The notes under the pieces were generated by a model. It was given only the letters and a program-made list of their open reading frames with translations. It was not told the DNA's origin and did no database searches. Below are positions 1-5,769 of a stretch of DNA of 6,036 nt, piece by piece. The position numbers and the translations under genes are program-made. Positions within the stretch are counted from its first letter, which is position 1; each line of letters begins with the position of its first letter. Origin of the DNA: an uncultured Clostridia bacterium (GTDB taxonomy: Bacteria > Bacillota > Clostridia > Christensenellales > DTU072); contig CALVOD010000084.1 in NCBI GenBank assembly GCA_944350065.1, positions 1 to 6,036 of the forward strand, given 5' to 3'.

Positions 1-97
1 TCCATTCGCTCGGCTTCCGCTTCTCCGTCACACCGTACCGGATATCTCTCTGCGCTTCCCTCGAGTTACTACTCTGCTTCAACGGTTTATGATTGTT
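1..97 (-). promoter_or_regulatory. T-box riboswitch leader, 5' part of Stem I (truncated by the window edge)
   Basis: A T-box leader binds a specific tRNA and, when the tRNA is uncharged, allows expression of the downstream aminoacyl-tRNA synthetase, biosynthesis or transport gene. Read on the minus strand, the conserved landmarks appear in order. AGTAGTAACT (73-64) resembles the AGUA-containing side of the specifier loop. CTCG (65-62) can pair with CGAG (12-9) to form the helix above that loop. AGAGAG (51-46) fits the AG-bulge region. TCCG (42-39) pairs with CGGA (27-24) and encloses a loop containing GGTG (34-31), the typical distal Stem I loop. CGAATGGA (8-1) sits where the 3' side of the specifier loop belongs. 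A good promoter lies just upstream, so the leader starts near 97. The antiterminator with its TGGN sequence, the terminator and the regulated gene are all outside the window. The call rests on motif order recalled from known T-boxes such as glyQS, not on a covariance-model search. Confidence 0.72.
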
Positions 98-139
98 GGT
101 GCAATGATAGCACCGTAAAGTTTATTTTGTCAACGGTTT
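79..139. repeat. 10-base direct repeat flanking the T-box promoter, with an inverted repeat between
   Basis: The sequence TCAACGGTTT occurs at 79-88 and again at 130-139, 51 bases apart. One copy overlaps the -35 box and the other lies in the early transcript. Between them GGTGC (98-102) and GCACC (110-114) form a perfect 5-base inverted repeat around the -10 box. The repeats are real in the sequence. A role as operator is only a possibility, and short matches of this size can arise by chance. Confidence 0.4.
104..133 (-). promoter_or_regulatory. Sigma70-type promoter for the T-box transcript
   Basis: On the minus strand a perfect -35 box TTGACA (133-128) is followed after 18 bases by TATCAT (109-104), one mismatch from the -10 consensus. 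Transcription would start near 97 and run left, immediately before the T-box motifs. This makes the leader a transcription unit separate from the ABC cassette, whose stop codon is about 50 bases upstream. The -10 box lies in the 7-base loop of the inverted repeat GGTGC/GCACC (98-102 and 110-114). Confidence 0.65.
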
Positions 140-181
140 TTTGCATTTCCGATAAATTTTTTTGCACCCGACACCGCTATT

Positions 182-1378
182 TTATTGCGCGCGCAAGGCG
201 TCTATCGGGTTGAGTTTGCTTGCCTTCCGCGCCGGCAATATTCCGAAAATAAGTCCCACCGCCGCCGAAAAGCCCACCGCAAGCAATACCGTAGTCATCT
301 GGAAAGTGAATTTGTACCCTATGAGCAAAGAGGCTACGTACGCTATGGAAATACCGAGCGCCACCCCCAGAATTCCGCCGAGTATGCTTATGATGACGGC
401 TTCGACGAGGAATTGCGTCAGTATCACGGAGGGTTTGGCGCCGAGCGCCTTCCTCAGCCCTATCTCCGTGGTGCGTTCCGATACCGAGACGAGCATCATA
501 TTCATTATTCCGATACCGCCTACCAATAGCGCTATCGCGGCGATACCCGCGAGCATACCGAGTATAAGGTCGGTTATCGTTACGACGATATCCATTACTT
601 CCTGCTGGTTCGTCACCGAATAGCCTTGCGTGGAGCCCACTATGTCGGCGCACAGGTCGCTCATCTGCGAAACGGTGATATTCATCGATTCGGTGTCCGA
701 AACTATGGCGTCGAACGTGGTTATAAGCCCCATTTGCAGGTCGGTCATCGCAACGGTGTACGGCACTATGACGGAATAGTTTCCTCTCGTCTCAAGTCCC
801 ACGAGATTGTTAAGAATTCCCACGATGACGAAATCCATATTCTGTATTCTGATCGTCTCGCCTATCGGATCGTAATTGCCGTAAAGGGTTTTCCATACCG
901 TTTCGCCGAGCACGCAAACGTGCGTCGAAAACGCCACGTCGTCGTCGTTGATGGCTCTGCCCGCTTTCAGGTTGCCCCCCGCGAACAATGAAAAATAATA
1001 GTTATTCACTCCCATAACGCTCGCCGAAGAAGTGTATACGTAATTGTAAAGGCTGTTGGTTTCCCCGGGCACGAGTGTCACCGGTTTATAGGAACGCAGC
1101 GAGGGCGAAATACCTTCGACGTTGTCGAGCGCGAGAAACTCCTTCAGATTGCTTTCGGTAAATCCCGGGGTGGCTTGCTTATCAGTAATTGAGACGGTCA
1201 CCCTGTTGCCGCCGAGCCCCGAAAGCTGCTCGATGACGGAACTCGTCACGCCTTGCCCGATCGTTATAAGCGCTATGATGCTCGCTATACCGATAATTAT
1301 GCCGAGCGTGGTGAGGAAGGTACGCATCTTATTCATTTTGAGGTTCTGGAAACTCATTCGGATAATATCTTTAATCAT
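182..1378 (-). CDS. MacB/FtsX-family ABC transporter permease
   Basis: This is the membrane subunit of a type VII (MacB-like) ABC system, which passes ATP-driven motion to an extracytoplasmic partner rather than forming a classical channel. The 398 residues show the full family layout. There is a short cytoplasmic start, TM1 at about 20-42, a large extracytoplasmic MacB periplasmic-core-like domain at about 45-265, and TM2 about 272-297, TM3 about 322-350 and TM4 about 361-383. After TM2 comes the conserved FtsX-type stretch with SERTTEIGLRKALGA (300-314), the coupling region that contacts the ATPase. The C-terminus has the typical PARKASKLNPIDALR ending (382-396). The start is an ATG 7 bases after a perfect AGGAGG. 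It overlaps the ATPase gene by 8 bases (ATGATTAA), so translation is probably coupled. Substrate is unknown; relatives handle macrolides, antimicrobial peptides, lipoproteins or cell-wall signals. Length is normal and there is no sign of damage. Confidence 0.93.
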   Translation of the reverse strand: MIKDIIRMSFQNLKMNKMRTFLTTLGIIIGIASIIALITIGQGVTSSVIEQLSGLGGNRVTVSITDKQATPGFTESNLKEFLALDNVEGISPSLRSYKPVTLVPGETNSLYNYVYTSSASVMGVNNYYFSLFAGGNLKAGRAINDDDVAFSTHVCVLGETVWKTLYGNYDPIGETIRIQNMDFVIVGILNNLVGLETRGNYSVIVPYTVAMTDLQMGLITTFDAIVSDTESMNITVSQMSDLCADIVGSTQGYSVTNQQEVMDIVVTITDLILGMLAGIAAIALLVGGIGIMNMMLVSVSERTTEIGLRKALGAKPSVILTQFLVEAVIISILGGILGVALGISIAYVASLLIGYKFTFQMTTVLLAVGFSAAVGLIFGILPARKASKLNPIDALRAQ

Positions 1379-2147
1379 CGCCGAGCCTCCTTCTCCTGCG
1401 TTCCCGCAAAGTGGGTTTATCCTCCCATTTCACGCCTTCTTCGTCGTAAATCTCCGCGTACTCCTCTGCGGAATACATTCGTCCGTCGAGTATGTGCACG
1501 ATACGTTTCGCCTGCTTGGCGATTTTAGGGTCGTGCGTTATCATAATGATGGTCTTGCCTTCTTTGTTGAGCTGCTTGAAAAGCTCTATTATCTGCATAC
1601 CCGTCGCCTGATCGAGCGCCCCCGTCGGCTCGTCCGCAAGAAGTATCGCGGGGTCGGTCACCATGGCTCTCGCTATCGCCACGCGCTGTTGCTGTCCGCC
1701 CGAAAGCTGTTTGGGACGGTTGGCGATCTTGTCTCCGAGCCCCACCTTGTTCAAAAGCACCATTGCGCGCGCTTTGCGTTCCTTCCCCGAAACGCGAGCG
1801 TAAATAAGCGGCAGAACCACGTTGTCGATAACGGTCATCCTCGGCAGTAACTGGAATTGCTGGAATACGAAACCTATATCCTTGTTCCTTACCCGCGACA
1901 GCTCCTTATCCTTCATTTTGCCGATATCCTTGCCGTTGAGGATATACGTTCCGCTCGTGGCTACGTCGAGACAGCCGATGATATTCATAAGCGTCGATTT
2001 ACCGGAGCCCGAAGGTCCGAGTATCGACACGAATTCGCCTTCGCGCACCTCGAAGTCCACGTCGTGGAGAACGTGCAACGAATTTTCGCCCATCTCGTAA
2101 ATTTTGTTGATGCCCTTCATCGAGAGCAGTACGGAACCTCTTGACAT
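1371..2147 (-). CDS. ABC transporter ATP-binding protein (MacB/LolD-like)
   Basis: This is the cytoplasmic ATPase that powers the permease encoded directly downstream. All nucleotide-binding motifs are intact: Walker A GPSGSGKST (44-52), Q-loop glutamine in VFQQFQLLP (94-102), signature LSGGQQQR (148-155), Walker B ILLADEP (168-174) with catalytic E173, D-loop GALD (176-179), and H-loop H205. The QLLPRMTVIDNV segment and the LSGGQQQRVAIARA signature are typical of the LolD/MacB/YknY group. The protein is 258 residues, about 25-30 longer than a minimal LolD. The extra length is a charged C-terminal tail (about 228-258) ending in five arginines and LGDD. The ATG shares one base with the adaptor's TAA (TAATG). 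Only a weak Shine-Dalgarno (GGG) precedes it, so translation probably depends on re-initiation after the adaptor. Confidence 0.95.
   Translation of the reverse strand: MSRGSVLLSMKGINKIYEMGENSLHVLHDVDFEVREGEFVSILGPSGSGKSTLMNIIGCLDVATSGTYILNGKDIGKMKDKELSRVRNKDIGFVFQQFQLLPRMTVIDNVVLPLIYARVSGKERKARAMVLLNKVGLGDKIANRPKQLSGGQQQRVAIARAMVTDPAILLADEPTGALDQATGMQIIELFKQLNKEGKTIIMITHDPKIAKQAKRIVHILDGRMYSAEEYAEIYDEEGVKWEDKPTLRERRRRRLGDD
1384..1398 (-). promoter_or_regulatory. Strong ribosome binding site for the permease, inside the ATPase gene
   Basis: The minus strand reads AGGAGAAGGAGG followed by 7 bases and the permease ATG. In the ATPase reading frame these bases are the codons AGG AGA AGG AGG, giving four of the five consecutive arginines near the C-terminus. 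One stretch therefore serves as both coding sequence and a near-perfect Shine-Dalgarno site. It supports the ATG at 1378 as the permease start. Confidence 0.8.
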
Positions 2148-3586
2148 TATCCCAAAAGCGAACTGATAAGACCGGAGTCTGCTTTATAAACCACCTTATC
2201 GCCCTCGTTGAGCGAATAGCCGTCGGCAACCTCTATGGCGGCTTCCGAACCCGTCGAAAGCAATATCTTTATGTAAACGCGCGTTTCCTTGTTGCCGTCT
2301 TTAACGATGACGTAAGGCTGCTTGCTGCCGTCGTAGAAAATACATTTCGTGGGGACTATGAGTTTGTTGTAAACGACGGTCTTCTGCACCCTGACGGAAA
2401 CGGAATAGTTCACGAGCACTTCCTCGCGCAGAACGGAATCGGCAAGGTCGACGTCGAGCGCTTCGACAGCTTCGGGGGTGAGCTCCGGGTCGTAATAAGT
2501 ATAATCGCCGCAAATAACGCTCGTGGCGTCCGGATCAGCCTGCAAAGCGCTTCGAGCCACTTTGAGGGAGCGGTTTTCCTCGACGGTAAGGTCGAGCTCG
2601 GTCTCCGCAGCGAAAATTATTTTCGCCTGCACCGCGTAATACGAGATCCCGCCGCTGTAGCTGCCTTTCACGACGCTAAGAATTTCAGCGACGACTTTTC
2701 TTCCGTCGAGCGCGTTGACGGAAACGGCGGCGTAAACGCCGTGCTTCTTACCGTCTTCGAGCGAAAGTTTTTCCGCTTCGCGCAGTTTCGCGTCGATGCT
2801 CGCCACGTCGTATTCGGTGACGGTGAAAGTGGTGTAGAGCTGGCTCACCGCAAAATCGAATACCCTTTCGTCAAGGCTTACGATGTCGCGCGCCTGAAGC
2901 GAAAAATTGGTGACGGTATATTCGAAAGAATCGGTTTCCTCGGGAGAGGCGTTAACCTCGATGAGCTTTTTGAGGTAAGCGGTGGATACGGTGACGGTGT
3001 CGGTCACGTCGAATTTGAGATAGGACGCGGGGATATCCCCGGGGCTGTCGGCGCCCGAACCGAGAATGATGAGGAAAAAGAAATCGTAAAGCGTGGTATC
3101 CGCGGTAATATCGCCCGCAATCTTCGCCGCTTCGAAATCCGCGATGAGTTTTTCGGTATCGACCGTCATCGGGCAGGCGGTGAAGATTATTTCGGACTCA
3201 TCCGACGTATGGAAATAATTACGCGTACCGCGCATTTCGTTGTTGGCGTAAACGACGTAATACATAAGCGGCGTTTCGTTCCTTACGGCGTCGAAAATGT
3301 AGCTCGACCAACTGAAATTGCTGTCGTAATCCTCGAGCACGTCCATATCGGTCACGCCTTGCACGCAGGCGTAGAGAGGAACGGAGCCGCTGATACCGGT
3401 CTCCACTATCGTGCCGGAAGAATTGACGTTGTTGGAAAGCGAACCGCGCGCGACGGAAGCCTCGGCGGTCTTCTCCTGCTTGTTCAACTCGCTCAGCACG
3501 ACGCTCACCGTGATGATAGCGGCGACGAGTATAACGCATATCACGACTATGATAATGTTCTGTTTGGTCCAGAATTTCTTTTTCAT
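2147..3586 (-). CDS. Membrane-anchored adaptor-like protein of the ABC cassette (divergent HlyD/MFP type)
   Basis: This is probably the extracytoplasmic partner of the ATPase and permease, in the position of MacA/YknX adaptors. Of its 479 residues, about 9-32 form one N-terminal membrane anchor after MKKK, so most of the protein lies outside the membrane. After the anchor comes VARGSLSNNVNSSGTIVET (45-63), which resembles the start of membrane fusion proteins. The C-terminal part (about 395-470) has the family's closing pattern, with IVPTKCIFYDG (410-420), PYVIVKDGNKETRVYIK (424-440) and a final YSLNEGDKVV (457-466). The centre (about 70-390) is not typical: I see no lipoyl-domain motif and no clear paired coiled-coil hairpin. 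The ATG has a good Shine-Dalgarno (GAGG, 5 bases upstream). The stop overlaps the ATPase start. Adaptor identity is inferred from context and both ends; a domain search could reassign the centre. Confidence 0.75.
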   Translation of the reverse strand: MKKKFWTKQNIIIVVICVILVAAIITVSVVLSELNKQEKTAEASVARGSLSNNVNSSGTIVETGISGSVPLYACVQGVTDMDVLEDYDSNFSWSSYIFDAVRNETPLMYYVVYANNEMRGTRNYFHTSDESEIIFTACPMTVDTEKLIADFEAAKIAGDITADTTLYDFFFLIILGSGADSPGDIPASYLKFDVTDTVTVSTAYLKKLIEVNASPEETDSFEYTVTNFSLQARDIVSLDERVFDFAVSQLYTTFTVTEYDVASIDAKLREAEKLSLEDGKKHGVYAAVSVNALDGRKVVAEILSVVKGSYSGGISYYAVQAKIIFAAETELDLTVEENRSLKVARSALQADPDATSVICGDYTYYDPELTPEAVEALDVDLADSVLREEVLVNYSVSVRVQKTVVYNKLIVPTKCIFYDGSKQPYVIVKDGNKETRVYIKILLSTGSEAAIEVADGYSLNEGDKVVYKADSGLISSLLG

Positions 3587-3694
3587 ATCGACCTCGTATG
3601 GAAAACTTCCCGATACTTACGCTCTGAAGCGTCGGATATATTTTATCATAAACGCCCGCGCAGTAGAAGACGCGAACGGAAATTTCACCTATAT
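3587..3694 (-). promoter_or_regulatory. Intergenic leader before the ABC cassette, with possible promoter
   Basis: This is the only sizeable gap between genes inside the window apart from the left edge. On the minus strand it contains overlapping -10-like sequences TATGAT (3650-3645) and TAAAAT (3645-3640). No good -35 box lies at the right distance, so any promoter is weak or activator-dependent. Downstream of these is a small hairpin, ACGCT-TCAG-AGCGT (3632-3619), in the presumed 5' untranslated region. The stretch ends in the adaptor's GAGG ribosome binding site. I see no GC-rich hairpin followed by a T-run, so read-through from the upstream genes remains possible. Confidence 0.35.
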
Positions 3695-4282
3695 TTAACG
3701 CTCGGTGTCTTTAGGGGGACGGCTGACGAAATACTCGTCGTCGAGCACCGCGTAACCGGTAAGATGCCCGTCTTTTATCATGCCGCCCACCGTGCGCAGA
3801 AAGTCCGCACGCTTCGTTTTTTTCATCTTAGTCATAAGCTCGCTGACCGTTTTGCACTTCCCGGAAGAAACGAGCTCGCTCACTTTTTTGCTTTCGAAAA
3901 CGTGCCTTACGAGCGCCGCGGCGGCGAGGAGCGACAACACGGCGAGAATTATGCCCGCATACTTATAAGTCTCGATAAAGTATGCCAAAAGCGCGCCTCC
4001 GGCGCACAGAACAGCCAATAACGCGATATAAATAAATTCTTTATTGTAGTTTTTCGGGGTGTTGTTCGCGGGTATGGAAACTATGCCTTCGGATTTGGTT
4101 AAAGGCTTCGCGCTTTGCTCGGACGCGCCGGCGTCTACCGAAGTTACTTTTACCTCCGCGCCCTCGTCGCCGGCGTGCAAGTCCCCTTCCTCCGCAACCG
4201 TTACCGAATATGTATTGACCTTCTTGTCTTCCTCCGCAGTCACGGTGAATTTGATTTTTTCTTCCTTGCCGTCAACGCCCAT
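3695..4282 (-). CDS. Two-pass membrane protein with probable winged-helix C-terminal domain, function unknown
   Basis: I do not recognise a named family. The 195 residues divide into three parts. An acidic, threonine/valine-rich N-terminal region (1-80) has no signal peptide. A hairpin of two hydrophobic helices follows (about 83-102 and 108-126), separated by a short polar turn. The charged C-terminal region is about 68 residues. In that tail, SELVSSGKCKTVSELMTKMK (135-154), then MIKDGHLTGYAVLDDEYFV (168-186), resembles small winged-helix domains: two helices, a recognition-like helix, then a beta-wing. With two helices, both ends should be on the same side, probably the cytoplasm. The ATG lies inside the end of the phosphatase gene (11-base overlap) and 7 bases after a strong AAAGGAG, which fixes the start. 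It is probably co-expressed with the phosphatase. DNA binding by the tail is possible but unproven; such folds also serve in protein contacts. Confidence 0.8.
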   Translation of the reverse strand: MGVDGKEEKIKFTVTAEEDKKVNTYSVTVAEEGDLHAGDEGAEVKVTSVDAGASEQSAKPLTKSEGIVSIPANNTPKNYNKEFIYIALLAVLCAGGALLAYFIETYKYAGIILAVLSLLAAAALVRHVFESKKVSELVSSGKCKTVSELMTKMKKTKRADFLRTVGGMIKDGHLTGYAVLDDEYFVSRPPKDTER

Positions 4283-4757
4283 TGCCGTACTCCTTTTTCA
4301 GTTTCTCCGCGAATTCCGTAAGGTATCTTTTAATCACCGCCATCGCGGCGTCGTACTTTTCCTGACTGCGCGCGAGAAAGGGATCGGGCACCGCTTTATA
4401 GCTTTCGCCGGCGGCTTCTGAAAGGTTGAGATATTTCGCCCTGTCCGCTTTCGGTATAAGCCATTTGTGCCAGGCGGTCATTCCTATTATTACGTCCGCT
4501 TTGCGGGTGAGTTCGGGATAATCGCGTATGTGTCTCGGACGATGCGCTTTGAGTTCTTCTTCCGTAAACCCCTCTTTCAGAAGGCTCGCGTAAGCTTTGG
4601 AGTGCAGCTGCGCGGAATGATTGAGCACCGCGCCCGATGCCACTTCGCCCACTATCGCCGCAAGCGCTTCGTCATTTTTGACCGTTCTTCCGAATACGTA
4701 TTCGCAATAAGGACTGCGGCATACGTTGCTGCTGCATACAAATAATACGTTAATCAT
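4272..4757 (-). CDS. Low-molecular-weight protein tyrosine phosphatase
   Basis: This is a cytoplasmic phosphatase that would remove phosphate from tyrosine through a cysteinyl-phosphate intermediate. The N-terminal P-loop CSSNVCRS (8-15) gives nucleophile C8, phosphate-binding R14 and S15 in the CX5R pattern. The usual glycine after the first serine/threonine position is replaced by serine (S10). The general-acid loop is DPF (125-127) with D125. HRPRHI (72-77) and VIIGM (89-93) match other conserved stretches, and 161 residues is normal. Arsenate reductase of the thioredoxin-coupled type is unlikely because the two extra redox cysteines in the second half are absent. Arginine phosphatases (YwlE type) carry threonine where this protein has V12; the aliphatic residue points to tyrosine. 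The ATG follows AGAGGAG at good spacing and overlaps the regulator's stop by 8 bases (ATGATTAA). Its substrate cannot be told from the sequence. Confidence 0.9.
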   Translation of the reverse strand: MINVLFVCSSNVCRSPYCEYVFGRTVKNDEALAAIVGEVASGAVLNHSAQLHSKAYASLLKEGFTEEELKAHRPRHIRDYPELTRKADVIIGMTAWHKWLIPKADRAKYLNLSEAAGESYKAVPDPFLARSQEKYDAAMAVIKRYLTEFAEKLKKEYGNGR

Positions 4758-5751
4758 TTTTTTCTCCTCTCTGCGCCGCGGCGGCTCTTTCGAGATGTTC
4801 GAGATAGGCTTCGCGCACGCTTTCGGGCGCGCTTACGGTAATTTTGCCGGGGAACGTGGCGAGCCAGCCGAAAAACGTGGGACTTATCTGTACTTTCACT
4901 TTCACGCGACAGGTATTGTCGTCGAGCTTGAGCATATTGACGCGTTCGCCGAACTTATCCACGATGACGTCCGTCACGGACTTGTCCGCGACGAGCGAAA
5001 CCTCCTCGGTCTTTCCGGCAAACATCGAAAAGGCGCGCTTACGGTAAGAAGCGACGTCGTCGGGATCGAGCCAGTCGGCGCGGGTAACCGCCTCGCCTTC
5101 CGCTTCCACCTTGTCCATCCTGTCCACGCGGTAAACGGCTACGTTCTCGTACTTGTCGCCGTACGCCATAAGATAATAATTGTCGTTGCTGAATACGAGC
5201 GCGATGGGATTGACGAGATATCTTTCTCCCCCTTTGCGATAAACCCTCTGCCCTTCGAAATCGTAATCGAAATAGCCGAAAGAACATTTCCTGCCCGTTA
5301 GAATACAGGTGTCTATCGTGTCCACCGAATAGAATACGTTTTCGTTGGTGTGCTTCACGGTGTCGAAACAAACGATGTTTTCTTTGAGAAGTTCCGCGCG
5401 GTGCGCTCCCGCTAGCGAAGCGATTTTATCTACGAGCACCGCCGTCTTTTTCTGCGTCACGAATGGCGCCGCCTGTACCGCGTCGAGCAGTATTTTCAGC
5501 TCCGCCGTGTCGAAAGCGCGGTCCACAACGTAATACATATTCGCTTTTTCGCGCAAAGTCAGCACTTCGTAGCCGTATTCGTTGAGGACACGGATGTCTT
5601 CGTATAAGGATTTACGCTCTGCGGGTATGCCCATATCCGCAAGTTTCCGGATAAGCTCCGCCGTGGACATGGGATGCTCCTCGTCCGTTTCCTTGCGGAG
5701 TATATCGTATAACGCCATTATTTTTATCTTCTGATTGTTCTTTTTTGACAT
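4750..5751 (-). CDS. WYL-domain transcriptional regulator (HTH + WYL + WCX)
   Basis: This is a cytoplasmic DNA-binding regulator of the DeoR/YafY-like WYL group, whose WYL domain is thought to sense a ligand, often a nucleotide or nucleic acid. In the 333 residues, a winged helix-turn-helix occupies about 7-75; ERKSLYEDIRVLNEYGYEV (45-63) is the typical recognition helix and following strand. A helical linker follows (80-135), then the WYL core (about 140-215). There YLVNPIALVF (178-187), NYYLMAY (191-197, in the WYL position with the tryptophan replaced) and YRVDRMDKV (207-215) match the family. A C-terminal WCX-like domain runs from about 245 to 320. The ATG sits 18 bases after the aroQ stop, with only a weak GGGG in front. 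It heads a tightly overlapping group with the phosphatase and the membrane protein. Its target is unknown; autoregulation or control of the neighbours is only a guess. Confidence 0.9.
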   Translation of the reverse strand: MSKKNNQKIKIMALYDILRKETDEEHPMSTAELIRKLADMGIPAERKSLYEDIRVLNEYGYEVLTLREKANMYYVVDRAFDTAELKILLDAVQAAPFVTQKKTAVLVDKIASLAGAHRAELLKENIVCFDTVKHTNENVFYSVDTIDTCILTGRKCSFGYFDYDFEGQRVYRKGGERYLVNPIALVFSNDNYYLMAYGDKYENVAVYRVDRMDKVEAEGEAVTRADWLDPDDVASYRKRAFSMFAGKTEEVSLVADKSVTDVIVDKFGERVNMLKLDDNTCRVKVKVQISPTFFGWLATFPGKITVSAPESVREAYLEHLERAAAAQRGEKND

Positions 5752-5769
5752 TGCCCCGATCGTTTAGCT

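Noticed and set aside
134..181. Intrinsic terminator after the permease gene
   Set aside because: The minus strand has A-rich runs after the stop codon but no stable GC-rich hairpin followed by a T-run. Pairing GCA with TGC around the A/T stretch gives only a few base pairs.
1122..1850. A 242-codon plus-strand open frame opposite the ATPase and permease
   Set aside because: It is antisense to two intact genes with all diagnostic motifs, has no recognisable domain, and its composition fits a shadow.
182..3586. Assigning macrolide export (macA/macB names) to the ABC cassette
   Set aside because: The family is clear but the substrate is not. The adaptor is divergent and no resistance context is visible, so no specific gene symbol is supported.
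2141..4021. A 626-codon open frame on the plus strand across the adaptor, the intergenic stretch and the membrane-protein gene
   Set aside because: It lies opposite genes with clear ribosome binding sites and domain patterns. Its product is rich in Arg, His and Phe without recognisable motifs, as expected for an antisense shadow created by codon bias. It also has no convincing ribosome binding site that I can see.
4272..4757. Arsenate reductase (ArsC) for the phosphatase gene
   Set aside because: The CX5R loop is shared, but the two additional redox cysteines of thioredoxin-coupled ArsC are missing and no arsenic genes are nearby.
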